DNA from: Anaerolineae bacterium CG2_30_57_67
Lineage (GTDB): Bacteria; Chloroflexota; Anaerolineae; Anaerolineales; Villigracilaceae
NCBI GenBank assembly: GCA_001872455.1
Contig: MNXJ01000053.1
Location: 1-56,439 of the forward strand
Reading direction: 5' to 3'
DNA length: 56,439 nt
The notes below the pieces were generated by a model. It had not been told where the DNA came from and did no database searches. It saw only the letters and a list, made by a program, of their open reading frames with translations. This document shows, piece by piece, positions 42,339 through 51,333 of this stretch. Both the position numbers and the translations under genes were made by a program. Numbering within the stretch: position 1 is the first letter of the stretch; the number at the start of each line of letters is the position of its first letter.

Positions 42339-44284
42339 GGGTTATCCGGGTTTGGGTCGTAAATATAGAAAAGTGGGCTGTCGTCGTTGTCCATCTGGTC
42401 TGTCAGGCGGCCATTGGGGTAAGCGCGCATAATCAGCGCAATCTGGTCTTGGTTGTACGGCAGGATGATGAAGAGAATTTTACCGGTGGGGATGGGCGGG
42501 TTTTGCGGGTCGCCCCAGGGAAAATTAATGTCAATGCCGGTAATGGCTGGGGCGTAATATTGTGTACTGGGGATGGATTTAAAACTCATGTACGGGCCAC
42601 CCAGAAAAAGAACTTGCGTATCTGGTGGTTGCTGCGCCAGGTAGTGTCCCATGCGGTCGCCAATCATGCTGTTGGTATGCGTCAATCTGAGGGCAGATTG
42701 TGGTGTGTATTTGAAGAAGTAAAATTCGCCTTCCACTCCGGCCAGGAGCAAAATTATAAGGACGCCCAGCCAGTGGAAGGCTTTCTCGCCTGCTGGGAAG
42801 AATCTTGTCAGCAGGCGCAGGCTGTTTTCCAGGCCGTAGCCAATCAGCAGGGCGGCGGCGGGCGCGGCGCCAGGGTAGCGTTGCGAGGCCGGGGCGCTTT
42901 CGCTGAGCGAACCCATCAGCCCGTAGGCGGCGAGCCAGAGCAGCAGCGGCAGACGAAACGAGTCACGTTTCCAGAGTAGAAAAATCAGCCCAAGCGCGAA
43001 AAAAATGGCCGAGGATGGCAACAGGATGGGCGCGCCGGGAGTGTACCAATGGCGTATTGGCACCCAGGCAAAGCCGCCGAACCCCAGCCAGAGTTGATCA
43101 AGCAAAATGTGCCAGGCGGGCAGGCCGCTGCTTTGCATGGTAACCGTCATCCATTTTCCCAAAATAGTGACCCGGTTGAAGGGCGCGGCGAATTCATTGG
43201 GAAATTGAATCTCAAAAAATACCAGCGGCAGGGCGGTGACCCATGCTGTCAGCCACATCAGCGTCAGGTCTGGCAGACGTGCGCGCAATCTGGCGCGGTT
43301 TCTTACGGCCAGAAAAATCATCCATAGGATAACAACAACCAGCAGGCCGCGGCCGCTGGTATAGAAATATTGCGAAAGTCCGAGCGTCAGCCCGGCCAGC
43401 ATAAAAGCATTGCGCCGGTTGCGCTCCAGCCCGTACCATAACGCTCCGCAGACAACGGTGAACCACAGGCCGTCCCAAATATTGTTAAGCGCGATGCGGC
43501 TGAAATGATTGTGAAAGTGGGAAAACGTCAAGAAAATAGCGGCAAACCAGCCCGCGCGCGCGCCGAAAGCTGTTTGCGCCAGCGCAAACACGGCCACGAC
43601 GGTCAACGCGCCGCCGATGGCGGCAGGGACGCGCAGGGCTGTCAGGGTTTGTCCAAACAGGCGGATGGAGAGAGCGGGGATGCTGAAATAGAATGTGGGA
43701 AAACTGTACCAATCCAGCCGGAAAAGGTTGTTAACCTGGCCGTTTGCCATGCGGGCAGCGGCAATTCCGGCAGAGCCTTCGTCTCCGCTCAGGAAGATGG
43801 GGATGGTCTCGGAAAATAGAATGCGTGGAAGTAAAGCCAGCAGAAAGACCCCCGCCAGGCTGATGAGCGTTTTGCGTGAAAGTGGCACGCTGGAAGCTTG
43901 TTCGAAACCGCCAAAGACAGCCGCCGTGAGCGCCAGCGCCCAAGCGAGCCAGGCAATCAGCGGGAAGGTCATTAAATCTGCTTTCCCAGCGGCCAGCCAG
44001 ACGGTCAGTGACAGCGCCGGAGAAAGCGCCAGGGCAGCCAGTTGGGCCTCGCTTACGCTTAACCAAGCGCAAATACGCTGGCTGGCTTGTTCCACGCGAA
44101 CAGGCCAGCCAGGTTGAATCTTGGTTGCTCCGGCCAGCAGGAAGAAAACTGCCAGGGCCAGAATCAATATGACGACAATGGGATATTCAGAACGCCCGGC
44201 GGCCCAAATAGATGAACCGGTAATCAGCAAAAAAACGCCGCCAGCCAGCCAGACCAGCGTTGCATTGCGGGCGTTTTGTTTCAT
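42335..44284 (-). CDS. Family 39-like membrane glycosyltransferase (second)
   Basis: 649 residues, about twelve helices. After two or three N-terminal helices the loop FLSGDEGSAGIAAARMANGQ supplies the acidic active-site motif of ArnT/PMT-like GT-C enzymes; VPAAIGGALTVVAVFALAQT and AAIFLTFSHFHNHFSRIALN follow. A soluble C-terminal portion includes YYAPAITGIDINFPWGDPQ. Not closely alike to the first glycosyltransferase by eye. Six bases after the acyl-CoA dehydrogenase gene. Confidence 0.82.
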   Translation of the reverse strand: MKQNARNATLVWLAGGVFLLITGSSIWAAGRSEYPIVVILILALAVFFLLAGATKIQPGWPVRVEQASQRICAWLSVSEAQLAALALSPALSLTVWLAAGKADLMTFPLIAWLAWALALTAAVFGGFEQASSVPLSRKTLISLAGVFLLALLPRILFSETIPIFLSGDEGSAGIAAARMANGQVNNLFRLDWYSFPTFYFSIPALSIRLFGQTLTALRVPAAIGGALTVVAVFALAQTAFGARAGWFAAIFLTFSHFHNHFSRIALNNIWDGLWFTVVCGALWYGLERNRRNAFMLAGLTLGLSQYFYTSGRGLLVVVILWMIFLAVRNRARLRARLPDLTLMWLTAWVTALPLVFFEIQFPNEFAAPFNRVTILGKWMTVTMQSSGLPAWHILLDQLWLGFGGFAWVPIRHWYTPGAPILLPSSAIFFALGLIFLLWKRDSFRLPLLLWLAAYGLMGSLSESAPASQRYPGAAPAAALLIGYGLENSLRLLTRFFPAGEKAFHWLGVLIILLLAGVEGEFYFFKYTPQSALRLTHTNSMIGDRMGHYLAQQPPDTQVLFLGGPYMSFKSIPSTQYYAPAITGIDINFPWGDPQNPPIPTGKILFIILPYNQDQIALIMRAYPNGRLTDQMDNDDSPLFYIYDPNPDNP

Positions 44285-44290
44285 AAACGC

Positions 44291-45460
44291 TTATTTCAAA
44301 CCCAGTTCCTGCCGGCTGATGACCAGCCGTTGAATTTCGCTGGTGCCTTCGTAAATTTCGGTAATTTTGGCATCGCGGAAGTAGCGCTCCACCGGCAGTT
44401 CCTTGCTGTAGCCAATTCCGCCGTGAATTTGCAGTGATTGGTGGGTGACAAACATGGCGGTTTCTGAGGCGAATAGCTTTGCCATGGCCGCTTCTTCGGA
44501 GTAGCGCCCACCGCTGGTTTTGGCGCGTTCTTTGGAGAGGGCGGCGTTGTAAATCAGCAGGCGGGCGGCTTCGATGCGGGTTTTCATATCGGCCAGTTTG
44601 AAGCCCGTCCCCTGAAACGCGCCAATCGGCTGGCCGAAGGCGATGCGTTCCCCGGCATAGACGCGCGCTGCTTCGTAAGCCGCTTCGGCGATGCCCAGCG
44701 CTTGCGAGGCGATGCCGATGCGCCCGGCGTCTAATACCGTCATGGCGATTTTGAAGCCTTCGCCTTCCGCGCCCAGGCGGTTGGCGGCGGGGATGCGCAC
44801 GTTTTCAAAAATCATTTCGCTGGTGGCCGAGGCGCGGATGCCCATTTTTGGCTCTTTTTTGCCGCGCGTCACGCCGGGGGTGTTGACTTCCAGCAAAAAG
44901 GCGCTGACGCCCTTTTGCTTTTTTTCCGGGTCGGTCATCATAAAGATGACCATATATTCGGCCACTGGCCCGCTGGTGACCCAGGATTTGCGCCCATTGA
45001 GGACGTAAAAGTCGCCGTCGCGGGTGGCGCGGCTTTTCATCGTGCCCGCGTCTGAACCGCTCATCGGCTCGGTCAGCGAGTAGGCGCCGATGGCTTTGCC
45101 GGAGGCGATGGGCGGGAGAAATTTGCGTTTTTGTTCCTCGGTGCCAAATTTCAGCAAGCCGTGACAATACAGTGAGTTGTTGACCGACATGATGACGGCG
45201 TGCGAGGCGTCCGCGCGGGCAATTTCTTCCAGCGCCAGAACGTATGCCAGGGTATCCATGCCGGCCCCGCCGTATTCATCCGGCACTTCAATGCCCATGA
45301 AGCCCATTGCCCCCATTTTTTTGATGGTTTCACGCGGAAATTCGCCGCTTTCGTCGAACTTGGCCGCAATCGGCGCGATTTCATTTTGGGCAAAGTCGCG
45401 CGCGGCGGTTTGAATCATCTTGTGCTCGTCACTTAACGGAAAAATAGCCAGGTCACTCAT
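44291..45460 (-). CDS. Acyl-CoA dehydrogenase (short/branched-chain type)
   Basis: 389 residues from ATG 45460 after GGAGGAGGCATAT. FAD enzyme that makes the alpha-beta double bond in acyl-CoA and passes electrons to ETF. The signatures are AYSLTEPMSGSDAGTMKSRA, the MSVNNSLYCH region, GMGIRAS-like KMGIRASATSEM, and ITEIYEGTSEIQRLVI with the catalytic Glu near residue 370. It heads the nine-gene minus-strand string. Together with the divergent 2-oxoacid oxidoreductase it suggests branched-chain acyl-CoA oxidation. Confidence 0.93.
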   Translation of the reverse strand: MSDLAIFPLSDEHKMIQTAARDFAQNEIAPIAAKFDESGEFPRETIKKMGAMGFMGIEVPDEYGGAGMDTLAYVLALEEIARADASHAVIMSVNNSLYCHGLLKFGTEEQKRKFLPPIASGKAIGAYSLTEPMSGSDAGTMKSRATRDGDFYVLNGRKSWVTSGPVAEYMVIFMMTDPEKKQKGVSAFLLEVNTPGVTRGKKEPKMGIRASATSEMIFENVRIPAANRLGAEGEGFKIAMTVLDAGRIGIASQALGIAEAAYEAARVYAGERIAFGQPIGAFQGTGFKLADMKTRIEAARLLIYNAALSKERAKTSGGRYSEEAAMAKLFASETAMFVTHQSLQIHGGIGYSKELPVERYFRDAKITEIYEGTSEIQRLVISRQELGLK

Positions 45461-45491
45461 ATATGCCTCCTCCGATTTTGGGTATGGGTAA

Positions 45492-45497
45492 ATTATA
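45492..45497 (-). promoter_or_regulatory. Candidate -10 box for the acyl-CoA dehydrogenase string
   Basis: TATAAT on the minus strand, 31 bases upstream of the acyl-CoA dehydrogenase start and just ahead of its ribosome-binding site. No clear -35. It would drive the entire 34.4-45.5 kb string. Confidence 0.45.
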
Positions 45498-45582
45498 CTT
45501 CCTTTCGCTTGCTCCGCTTCGCGCCCGAATTGCATTACGAGAAGTTTATTAGGTGATTACCTGCATCTCTGTTCCACCCTGC

Positions 45583-45604
45583 AAAGCGACATAAATGTCG
45601 CTTT
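45583..45604. repeat. Perfect 22-base palindrome in the divergent gap
   Basis: AAAGCGACAT (45583-45592) and ATGTCGCTTT (45595-45604), centre AA, with further A and T on both sides. It has terminator shape on the plus strand but no gene lies upstream there, so it may end a small RNA or be a regulator site in the 502-bp gap between the two catabolic gene strings. Confidence 0.5.
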
Positions 45605-45768
45605 TATCCACAGGACAAAAATTGGCGGCTTGCGGGTAATCGCCAGAAGATTATTGGGCACCTGAAAATCTTGGCAGAGACGTTCATTTATGACGGTGAA
45701 AGCGACGATTTTTAGCAAAACCGTCCCCATATATAAGGTCAGGGCTTTCTTGAAATCGAAAAACAGCC

Positions 45769-45786
45769 AACGCGAATAACGCGAAT
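45769..45786. repeat. Two tandem AACGCGAAT units
   Basis: A 9-base direct repeat in the same divergent gap (45769-45777, 45778-45786). Similar to short tandem motifs elsewhere in this window but with only two copies. The rest of 45541-45846 shows no gene I can support. Confidence 0.5.
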
Positions 45787-45846
45787 GAGAAAATTCCACA
45801 AATTTTACTGGGGTTATTCACGCCAATCCCCAAAAAGGGAGGAGTT

Positions 45847-45921
45847 ATGTATACTTTGAAATATGACGCATTGCACTACCCGCTTTTGTCTGAAACCGAC
45901 ATAATGAAAAGCGTAGCGTAA
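45847..45921 (+). CDS. Possible 24-codon leader ORF
   Basis: An ATG preceded by AAGGGAGGAGTT opens a 24-residue frame (MYTLKYDALHYPLLSETDIM, then KSVA) that stops 41 bases before the ferredoxin subunit gene. The ribosome-binding site is good. It has six Leu/Ile/Val residues. It could be a regulatory leader peptide or a chance frame; no promoter was identified upstream. Confidence 0.3.
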   Translation: MYTLKYDALHYPLLSETDIMKSVA

Positions 45922-45962
45922 ATCTGCTAAATTTTGTCCAACTTCTCATAAAGGAGTAAGGA

Positions 45963-46202
45963 ATGGCCGCAAAAGGCTGGATTGATGTTTCGGACCAGTA
46001 TTGCAAAGGCTGTGAACTTTGCGTTAACGCATGTCCACAAAAGGTCATTGAATTAGAAATGACCCGCCTGACTCACAGGGGTTACCACCCCGCTCATCTC
46101 TTCAAAGATGGCTGCACTGGATGCGCAATTTGCGCAGTAATTTGTCCAGATGCAGCCATTACTGTCTACCGCGAAGTTACCAAAGCAGCAGCGGTTTCTT
46201 GA
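45963..46202 (+). CDS. 2-oxoacid:ferredoxin oxidoreductase, ferredoxin (delta) subunit
   Basis: 79 residues. Two full [4Fe-4S] motifs: CKGCELCVNACPQ and CTGCAICAVICPD. It carries electrons from the TPP subunit to ferredoxin. It begins after AAAGGAGTAAGGA and ends 16 bp before the alpha subunit gene. First gene of a four-gene set in the order delta, alpha, beta, gamma. Confidence 0.92.
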   Translation: MAAKGWIDVSDQYCKGCELCVNACPQKVIELEMTRLTHRGYHPAHLFKDGCTGCAICAVICPDAAITVYREVTKAAAVS

Positions 46203-46218
46203 TTATTTCGGAGAAAAA

Positions 46219-47328
46219 ATGGCGAGAGAACTGATTAAAGGGAATGTAGCCATGGCTGAATCTGCCATCCGCTACGGGCTGGAAGCCTATTTTGGCTACC
46301 CAATTACTCCACAGACGGAGCTGCTGGAGCACCTGGCAAAGCGCATGCCCGAACTTGGGCGCGCCTTTGTTCAGGCGGAAAGCGAAGTCGCCGCCATCAA
46401 TATGGTCTACGGCGCGGCTTGCACTGGCGTGCGGGTGATGACTTCATCCTCCAGCCCCGGCGTTTCGCTGATGAGCGAAGGCATCTCTTACATTGCCGGA
46501 ACAGAAATCCCGGCAGTGCTGATTAACGTCATGCGCGGCGGCCCCGGGTTGGGCAACATCGCCCCGGCGCAAAGTGATTACAACCAGGCCGTGCGCGGCG
46601 GCGGACATGGCGACTATCGCAACATCGTCCTGGCGCCCGCCTCGGTGCAGGAAGCCATTGATTTGGTGGGCCTATCTTTCGACCTGGCCGAAAAATACCG
46701 CACGATTGCCATGATTTTAGCCGATGGTTCCATCGGCCAAATGATGGAGCCTGCTGAACTGCCTGAAATGCGTCCCATTCAGCGCAAAGACCCCGAATGG
46801 GCCACCAACGGCAACCCCAACCGTCCACGCCGACAGCTGACCTCCATTTATCTGGAGCCGCACGACGAGGAAATCACCAATCTGCGCCTGCTCAAACGCT
46901 GGCAGGATATTCAGACCAACGAAGTGCGCTACAAGGAATACTATCTCGATGATGCAGACTACGTTATCGTCGGCTTCGGTACTGCCGGGCGCATTGCGCT
47001 TTCAGCCGTGCGCGCCGCCCGCGCCAAAGGCATCAAAGTTGGCCTGTTGCGCCCCATCACCCTTAGCCCCTTCCCCGTTGCTGTGATGGACGAACTCAGC
47101 CAACGCGCCAAAGCCTTTTTGGTAGTGGAAATGAACACCGGACAGATGCTGGACGATGTCCGCATGGCTGTGCGCGGACGCGCGCCAATTGAGTTTTATG
47201 GCCGCCCCGGCGGAGTTGTCCCCTTCCCCGATGAAATTATGAGCGAAATCGAACGCATGACCCATGCCAAACTCAATTCCCAAACCGACCCGCGCATGGC
47301 CTGGCTCGAACGCGCCCTGGCAAGATAA
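46219..47328 (+). CDS. 2-oxoacid:ferredoxin oxidoreductase, alpha subunit (VorB-like)
   Basis: 369 residues from ATG 46219 after TTTCGGAGAAAAA; an earlier start would lie in the ferredoxin gene. It contains [20 protein letters not shown] and [20 protein letters not shown], matching what I know of subunit VorB of 2-oxoisovalerate:ferredoxin oxidoreductase rather than the KorA or PorA patterns. It would bind the substrate side and CoA region. Substrate preference for branched-chain oxoacids is an inference. Confidence 0.88.
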   Translation: MARELIKGNVAMAESAIRYGLEAYFGYPITPQTELLEHLAKRMPELGRAFVQAESEVAAINMVYGAACTGVRVMTSSSSPGVSLMSEGISYIAGTEIPAVLINVMRGGPGLGNIAPAQSDYNQAVRGGGHGDYRNIVLAPASVQEAIDLVGLSFDLAEKYRTIAMILADGSIGQMMEPAELPEMRPIQRKDPEWATNGNPNRPRRQLTSIYLEPHDEEITNLRLLKRWQDIQTNEVRYKEYYLDDADYVIVGFGTAGRIALSAVRAARAKGIKVGLLRPITLSPFPVAVMDELSQRAKAFLVVEMNTGQMLDDVRMAVRGRAPIEFYGRPGGVVPFPDEIMSEIERMTHAKLNSQTDPRMAWLERALAR

Positions 47329-47339
47329 TAGAGGTAAAA

Positions 47340-48134
47340 ATGGTTACTCTGATAAAACCCACGTTTGCGATGGAACAAAACGCCGTTTACTGCCGCCCCC
47401 AGGCGTTTACCGATGTTTCCACTCATTACTGCCCCGGCTGTACGCACGGCGTCGCCCACCGGCTGATTGGTGAAGTCATTGACGAGATGGGCATCCGCGA
47501 AAATACGGTTGGCGTCGCGCCGGTTGGCTGTTCGGTCTTTGCCTACAATTATTTCAACACCGATTTTGTCGAAGCTGCACATGGCCGCGCCCCGGCCATG
47601 GCGACCGGCATCAAGCGCGTCTTGCCCGATAAAGTGGTCTTCTCCTACCAGGGTGACGGCGACCTGGCCTCCATCGGCATGGCCGAAATTATGCACGCCG
47701 CCGCGCGTGGTGAACACATTACCGTCATTTTCATCAACAACGCCATCTACGGCATGACCGGCGGCCAAATGGCGCCGACCTCCCTGCCGGGCATGAAAAC
47801 AACCTCCTCTCCGAATGGGCGCGATGTGGAAACGCAGGGTTATCCCGTGCGTATGGCCGAAATGCTGGCGCAGATGGATGGCGCGGGCTACGTTGTGCGC
47901 CGCTCTTTGCACGATCCGGCCAACATCCGTAAAGCCAAAAAGGCCATCCGCACCGCCTTTGAAGTTCAACAGCACGGGCTGGGATTTTCGCTGGTAGAAC
48001 TACTTTCCACCTGCCCGACCAACTGGGGCATGACCCCGGTGGACGCGCTTGGTTGGGTCAACGAACACATGATTCCTGCTTTTCCGCTGGGTGATTACAA
48101 GGTCAGCCCGGCGGTAGCGCAGATCAAGTTTTAG
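47340..48134 (+). CDS. 2-oxoacid:ferredoxin oxidoreductase, beta (TPP) subunit
   Basis: 264 residues. The thiamine pyrophosphate motif is [20 protein letters not shown] then [18 protein letters not shown]. The N-terminal [13 protein letters not shown] with Cys and the following GCSVF supply ligands for the proximal cluster in this family. Eleven bases follow the alpha gene, 14 bases precede gamma. Confidence 0.92.
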   Translation: MVTLIKPTFAMEQNAVYCRPQAFTDVSTHYCPGCTHGVAHRLIGEVIDEMGIRENTVGVAPVGCSVFAYNYFNTDFVEAAHGRAPAMATGIKRVLPDKVVFSYQGDGDLASIGMAEIMHAAARGEHITVIFINNAIYGMTGGQMAPTSLPGMKTTSSPNGRDVETQGYPVRMAEMLAQMDGAGYVVRRSLHDPANIRKAKKAIRTAFEVQQHGLGFSLVELLSTCPTNWGMTPVDALGWVNEHMIPAFPLGDYKVSPAVAQIKF

Positions 48135-48148
48135 GAAAGGGAAAAGCC

Positions 48149-48706
48149 ATGCAAAAAGAAATTCTCATCGCCGGTTTTGGCGGGCAGGGCGTCCTCTTCG
48201 CCGGGCAGGTATTGGCCTACGCCGCAATGGATTCGGGCATGGAAGTGACCTGGATTCCATCGTATGGCCCCGAAATGCGCGGCGGCACCGCCAACTGCAC
48301 CATCGTCATTGCCGATGAAGAAATTGGCTCGCCGCTGGTGCAGTATCCGCCGCTGGCAATTGCGCTCAATTTGCCTTCCTATGATAAATACGAGCCGCTA
48401 ATGCAACCGGGAAGCCTGCTGGTCGTCAATCAATCCATGGTAGACCGTCTTGCCAAACGAAATGACATTGTCACAGTCTTCATCCCCGCCAATGAAATGG
48501 CCGAGCAAATTGGTGATAAAAAATTAGCCAACATGATTATGGTTGGCGCTCTGCTGGCAGGTTTGCCGGAAATCTCACTTGAGGCGCTCGAAACTGCGCT
48601 TAAAAACCACCTGCCCGTGCGCCATCAAAAATTGCTTCCCAAGAACTTCGAGGCCCTGCGCAAAGGATTCTCAATTGCTCAAGAACAGATGGCTGTGAGA
48701 CCGTGA
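48149..48706 (+). CDS. 2-oxoacid:ferredoxin oxidoreductase, gamma subunit
   Basis: 185 residues. The sequence [20 protein letters not shown] and [20 protein letters not shown] are signatures of the gamma subunit that closes over the CoA-binding site. Start after AAAGGGAAAAGCC. It is followed by a strong terminator at 48732-48765, so these four genes can be a separate transcript. Confidence 0.93.
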   Translation: MQKEILIAGFGGQGVLFAGQVLAYAAMDSGMEVTWIPSYGPEMRGGTANCTIVIADEEIGSPLVQYPPLAIALNLPSYDKYEPLMQPGSLLVVNQSMVDRLAKRNDIVTVFIPANEMAEQIGDKKLANMIMVGALLAGLPEISLEALETALKNHLPVRHQKLLPKNFEALRKGFSIAQEQMAVRP

Positions 48707-48731
48707 ACCGTGATTTGTGGTGAGTAAAGTA

Positions 48732-48765
48732 AAATTCCTGGAGAGAAAATTCTCCAGGAATTTTT
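48732..48765 (+). terminator. Terminator after the gamma subunit gene
   Basis: AAATTCCTGGAGA (48732-48744) pairs with TCTCCAGGAATTT (48751-48763) across a 6-base loop, followed by further T. It separates the oxidoreductase genes from the B12 subunit gene. Confidence 0.88.
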
Positions 48766-48822
48766 ATACCCGTGTACATTTTTGCAAATTTGCCATGTAT
48801 TCACGGAAAAACACGCCGCCCG

Positions 48823-48849
48823 TTGAAATCGAATACTGGATAGTATAAT
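48823..48849 (+). promoter_or_regulatory. Candidate promoter before the B12-binding subunit gene
   Basis: TTGAAA (48823-48828) and consensus TATAAT (48844-48849), but with a short 15-base spacer. It would drive the genes from 48936 to 52912. Just upstream, CCGTG...CACGG around 48770-48806 can fold. Confidence 0.45.
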
Positions 48850-48935
48850 TACTACCGAAAAGCCATTGATTCATCAAGCGGGCGATTTTACATGCTTTGC
48901 CCCGTGAATTTTCCCTTGTGTTCATGGAGACTCCT

Positions 48936-49340
48936 ATGACAGAACGAAAAATCCGCGTACTGGTTGCCAAGCCCGGCCTGGATGGACACGACCGCGGCGC
49001 AAAAGTTGTCGCCCGCGCTTTGCGTGACGCCGGCATGGAAGTCATTTACACCGGCCTGCGCCAAACGCCGGAAATGATTGCCGAAGCCGCCCTGCAGGAA
49101 GATGTGGACGCCGTCGGCCTGTCCATTCTCTCTGGCGCGCACATGGCGCTCGTGCCGCGTGTGCTGGAACTGCTCAAAGCCAACGGCCAGCAGGGCGTTA
49201 AAGTATTTCTCGGCGGAATTATCCCCGATGAAGACCTGCCGCGCCTGAAGGAAATCGGCGTCACCGGCGTTTACGGTCCCGGCGCTTCCACCGATGATAT
49301 TGTCGCCGACATCCGCGCTTCCATTCCCCTGGTAGCCTGA
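48936..49340 (+). CDS. Methylmalonyl-CoA mutase, cobalamin-binding small subunit
   Basis: 134 residues from ATG 48936 after TGGAGACTCCT. It is a stand-alone B12-binding domain: the DxHxxG motif is present as [11 protein letters not shown], followed by LSILSGAHM and LGGIIPDED. The histidine replaces the cobalamin lower ligand. It would pair with a large substrate-binding subunit that is not in this window, converting methylmalonyl-CoA to succinyl-CoA. Three bases separate it from meaB. Confidence 0.92.
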   Translation: MTERKIRVLVAKPGLDGHDRGAKVVARALRDAGMEVIYTGLRQTPEMIAEAALQEDVDAVGLSILSGAHMALVPRVLELLKANGQQGVKVFLGGIIPDEDLPRLKEIGVTGVYGPGASTDDIVADIRASIPLVA

Positions 49341-49343
49341 CCT

Positions 49344-50345
49344 GTGAACAGTTCACTGGCTCAGGCCGTTTTAGCGGGCGACCGGCTCGCGCTCGCGCGC
49401 CTGCTTTCGCGCGTGGAAAACGACACTGCTGAGGGCCGCGCCGCGCTCGATGAACTCTTCCCGCTCACCGGGCGGGCGCATCTCATCGGCGTGACCGGCG
49501 CTCCCGGCACAGGAAAATCATCGCTGGTCAATCAACTGGCCGTGTTTTTTCGCCAGCAGGGCCAGAAAGTCGCCATTATTGCAGTAGACCCTTCCAGCCC
49601 GTTCACCGGCGGCGCGGTGCTGGGCGACCGTGTGCGCATGAAAGATTTGCAGGGCGACGCCGGCGTTTTCATCCGCTCCATGGCTTCGCGCGGCTCACTC
49701 GGCGGGCTGGCAACCGCCACCGCGCAAATGGCTCAGGTCTTTGACGCGGCGGGCTTCGAAATTGTTATTATCGAAACCGTCGGCGCAGGCCAAAGCGAAG
49801 TGGATATTGCCCGCTTGGCGCATACCACGCTGGTGGTGGAAGCGCCCGGCTTGGGCGATGACATTCAGGCCATCAAAGCCGGAATTTTGGAAATCGCCGA
49901 TATTCTGGTCATCAACAAAGCCGACCGGCCCGGTGTGGAAAGCACGGAGCGTGCGCTAAAATCCATGCTCGAACTGGCGCACCCGGTACAGCGGATTTTC
50001 CTGCATCACGGGCAGATGATGACGTTGGCAGGCGAAGAACCCACCGCCGGGCTGTGGATTCCGCCAATTTGCAAGACCGTCGCCCCCGATGGCAGTGGCC
50101 TGCCCGAATTGGTTCAGGCCATCGAAAAGCACGCTGATTACCTGCGTCAGAGCGGTGACTGGATTCGTCGAGACCGCGCCAGGCTGGAGGCTGAGTTTGA
50201 TTTGTTGTTGCAGGAAACGCTTGTAGCGCAGTTCCGCGCTCATTTAACGGAATCACGGCTCCAGTCTGCCATCGCATCCATTCACAGCCGTCAGGCCTCG
50301 CCGCGCGAAGTTTTAGCCAAATTATTGGAGGAAATGCCCCGATGA
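49344..50345 (+). CDS. meaB: Methylmalonyl-CoA mutase-associated GTPase MeaB
   Basis: 333 residues from GTG 49344. A G3E-class P-loop GTPase that protects the mutase and gates cofactor loading. P-loop GVTGAPGTGKSSLVNQL (about residues 49-65), switch II region ETVGAGQSEVDI, NKAD base motif (LVINKADRPG). The adjacent B12 subunit supports the assignment. Its last four bases are shared with prs (ATGA). Confidence 0.94.
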   Translation: MNSSLAQAVLAGDRLALARLLSRVENDTAEGRAALDELFPLTGRAHLIGVTGAPGTGKSSLVNQLAVFFRQQGQKVAIIAVDPSSPFTGGAVLGDRVRMKDLQGDAGVFIRSMASRGSLGGLATATAQMAQVFDAAGFEIVIIETVGAGQSEVDIARLAHTTLVVEAPGLGDDIQAIKAGILEIADILVINKADRPGVESTERALKSMLELAHPVQRIFLHHGQMMTLAGEEPTAGLWIPPICKTVAPDGSGLPELVQAIEKHADYLRQSGDWIRRDRARLEAEFDLLLQETLVAQFRAHLTESRLQSAIASIHSRQASPREVLAKLLEEMPR

Positions 50346-51331
50346 CTCATCTTGCTCATCACGACATGAAAATGTATGGCGGCATCAAATTGTACGCCGG
50401 AACCGGCTCGCCAGAACTGGCGCAAAAAGTGGCCGATTATTTGGGCGAACCGCTATGCGGACGCGATATTATTCAGTTTCCCAATGAAAATCTGTTTGTC
50501 AAGTTGCATTCCAGTGCGCGCGGACAGGATGTGTATGTTATTCAGACCACATCCTCGCCGGTGCATCGCAACCTGATGGAGCTGCTGATTATGGTGCAAA
50601 CGCTGCGCCTCGATTCGGCGGCGCGCATTACCGCGGTTGTGCCGTACTTCGCTTATGGCCGCTCCGACAAAAAAGACCAGCCGCGCGTGCCGATTACTGC
50701 CCGCCTGGTGGCCGATATGATGGAAGTGGCTGGGGCTGACCGCTATATTCTCATCGAACCGCACGCCGGGCAGGTGCAAGGCTTTTTCTCTGTCCCCGGC
50801 GACGTGCTGACGGCCTTTCACATGATTGCTGATCACCTGAAAAGCATCAAGCCGCAATTGCACGACCCTGTGGTGGTGACGGTGGATTTGGGTTTTGCCA
50901 AAAAAGGGCGTAATGTCGCCGCCGAAATTGACGCGCCAATTGCCTTTATCGAAAAACGGCGCGTCGCCAACGATGCCAAAGCGCAAGCGCTCACCGTCAT
51001 TGGCGATGTCAAAAACCGCGACGTGGTACTGGTAGATGACGAAATTGACACCGGCGGGTCTATTGTACAAGCCGTCAACCTCGTCAAAGAATACGGCGCG
51101 CGCGACGTTTATGTCATTTGCGTTCACCCCATCTTCTCAGCCAGCGCCGCCGAACGGCTGGCGGCCTTGCCGGTCAAGCAATTCATTACCACCGACACCG
51201 TCCCGATTTCGCCCGAAAAAGCTGCGTTGCTGGGCGACCGGCTCAAAATTCTCTCTGTCTCCTCCCTGCTGGGCGAAGTTATTTTGCGCGCGCATGAAGG
51301 CCGCAGCGTTGGCGAAATGTTCAACGAATAA
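50342..51331 (+). CDS. prs: Ribose-phosphate pyrophosphokinase
   Basis: 329 residues. It makes PRPP from ribose 5-phosphate and ATP. Visible are SSPVHRNLMELLIMVQTLRL, VVPYFAYGRSDKKDQPRVPI, the flexible-loop region FIEKRRVAND and the PRPP loop LVDDEIDTGGSIVQA. Start overlaps the meaB stop. The location between meaB and mutM shows no functional link; upp elsewhere in the window uses its product. Confidence 0.93.
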   Translation: MTHLAHHDMKMYGGIKLYAGTGSPELAQKVADYLGEPLCGRDIIQFPNENLFVKLHSSARGQDVYVIQTTSSPVHRNLMELLIMVQTLRLDSAARITAVVPYFAYGRSDKKDQPRVPITARLVADMMEVAGADRYILIEPHAGQVQGFFSVPGDVLTAFHMIADHLKSIKPQLHDPVVVTVDLGFAKKGRNVAAEIDAPIAFIEKRRVANDAKAQALTVIGDVKNRDVVLVDDEIDTGGSIVQAVNLVKEYGARDVYVICVHPIFSASAAERLAALPVKQFITTDTVPISPEKAALLGDRLKILSVSSLLGEVILRAHEGRSVGEMFNE

Positions 51332-51333
51332 CC

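Noticed and set aside
45557-45799. 80-codon minus-strand frame in the divergent gap
   Set aside because: No ribosome-binding site, no family, and it crosses the palindrome and the 9-base repeat; treated as chance.
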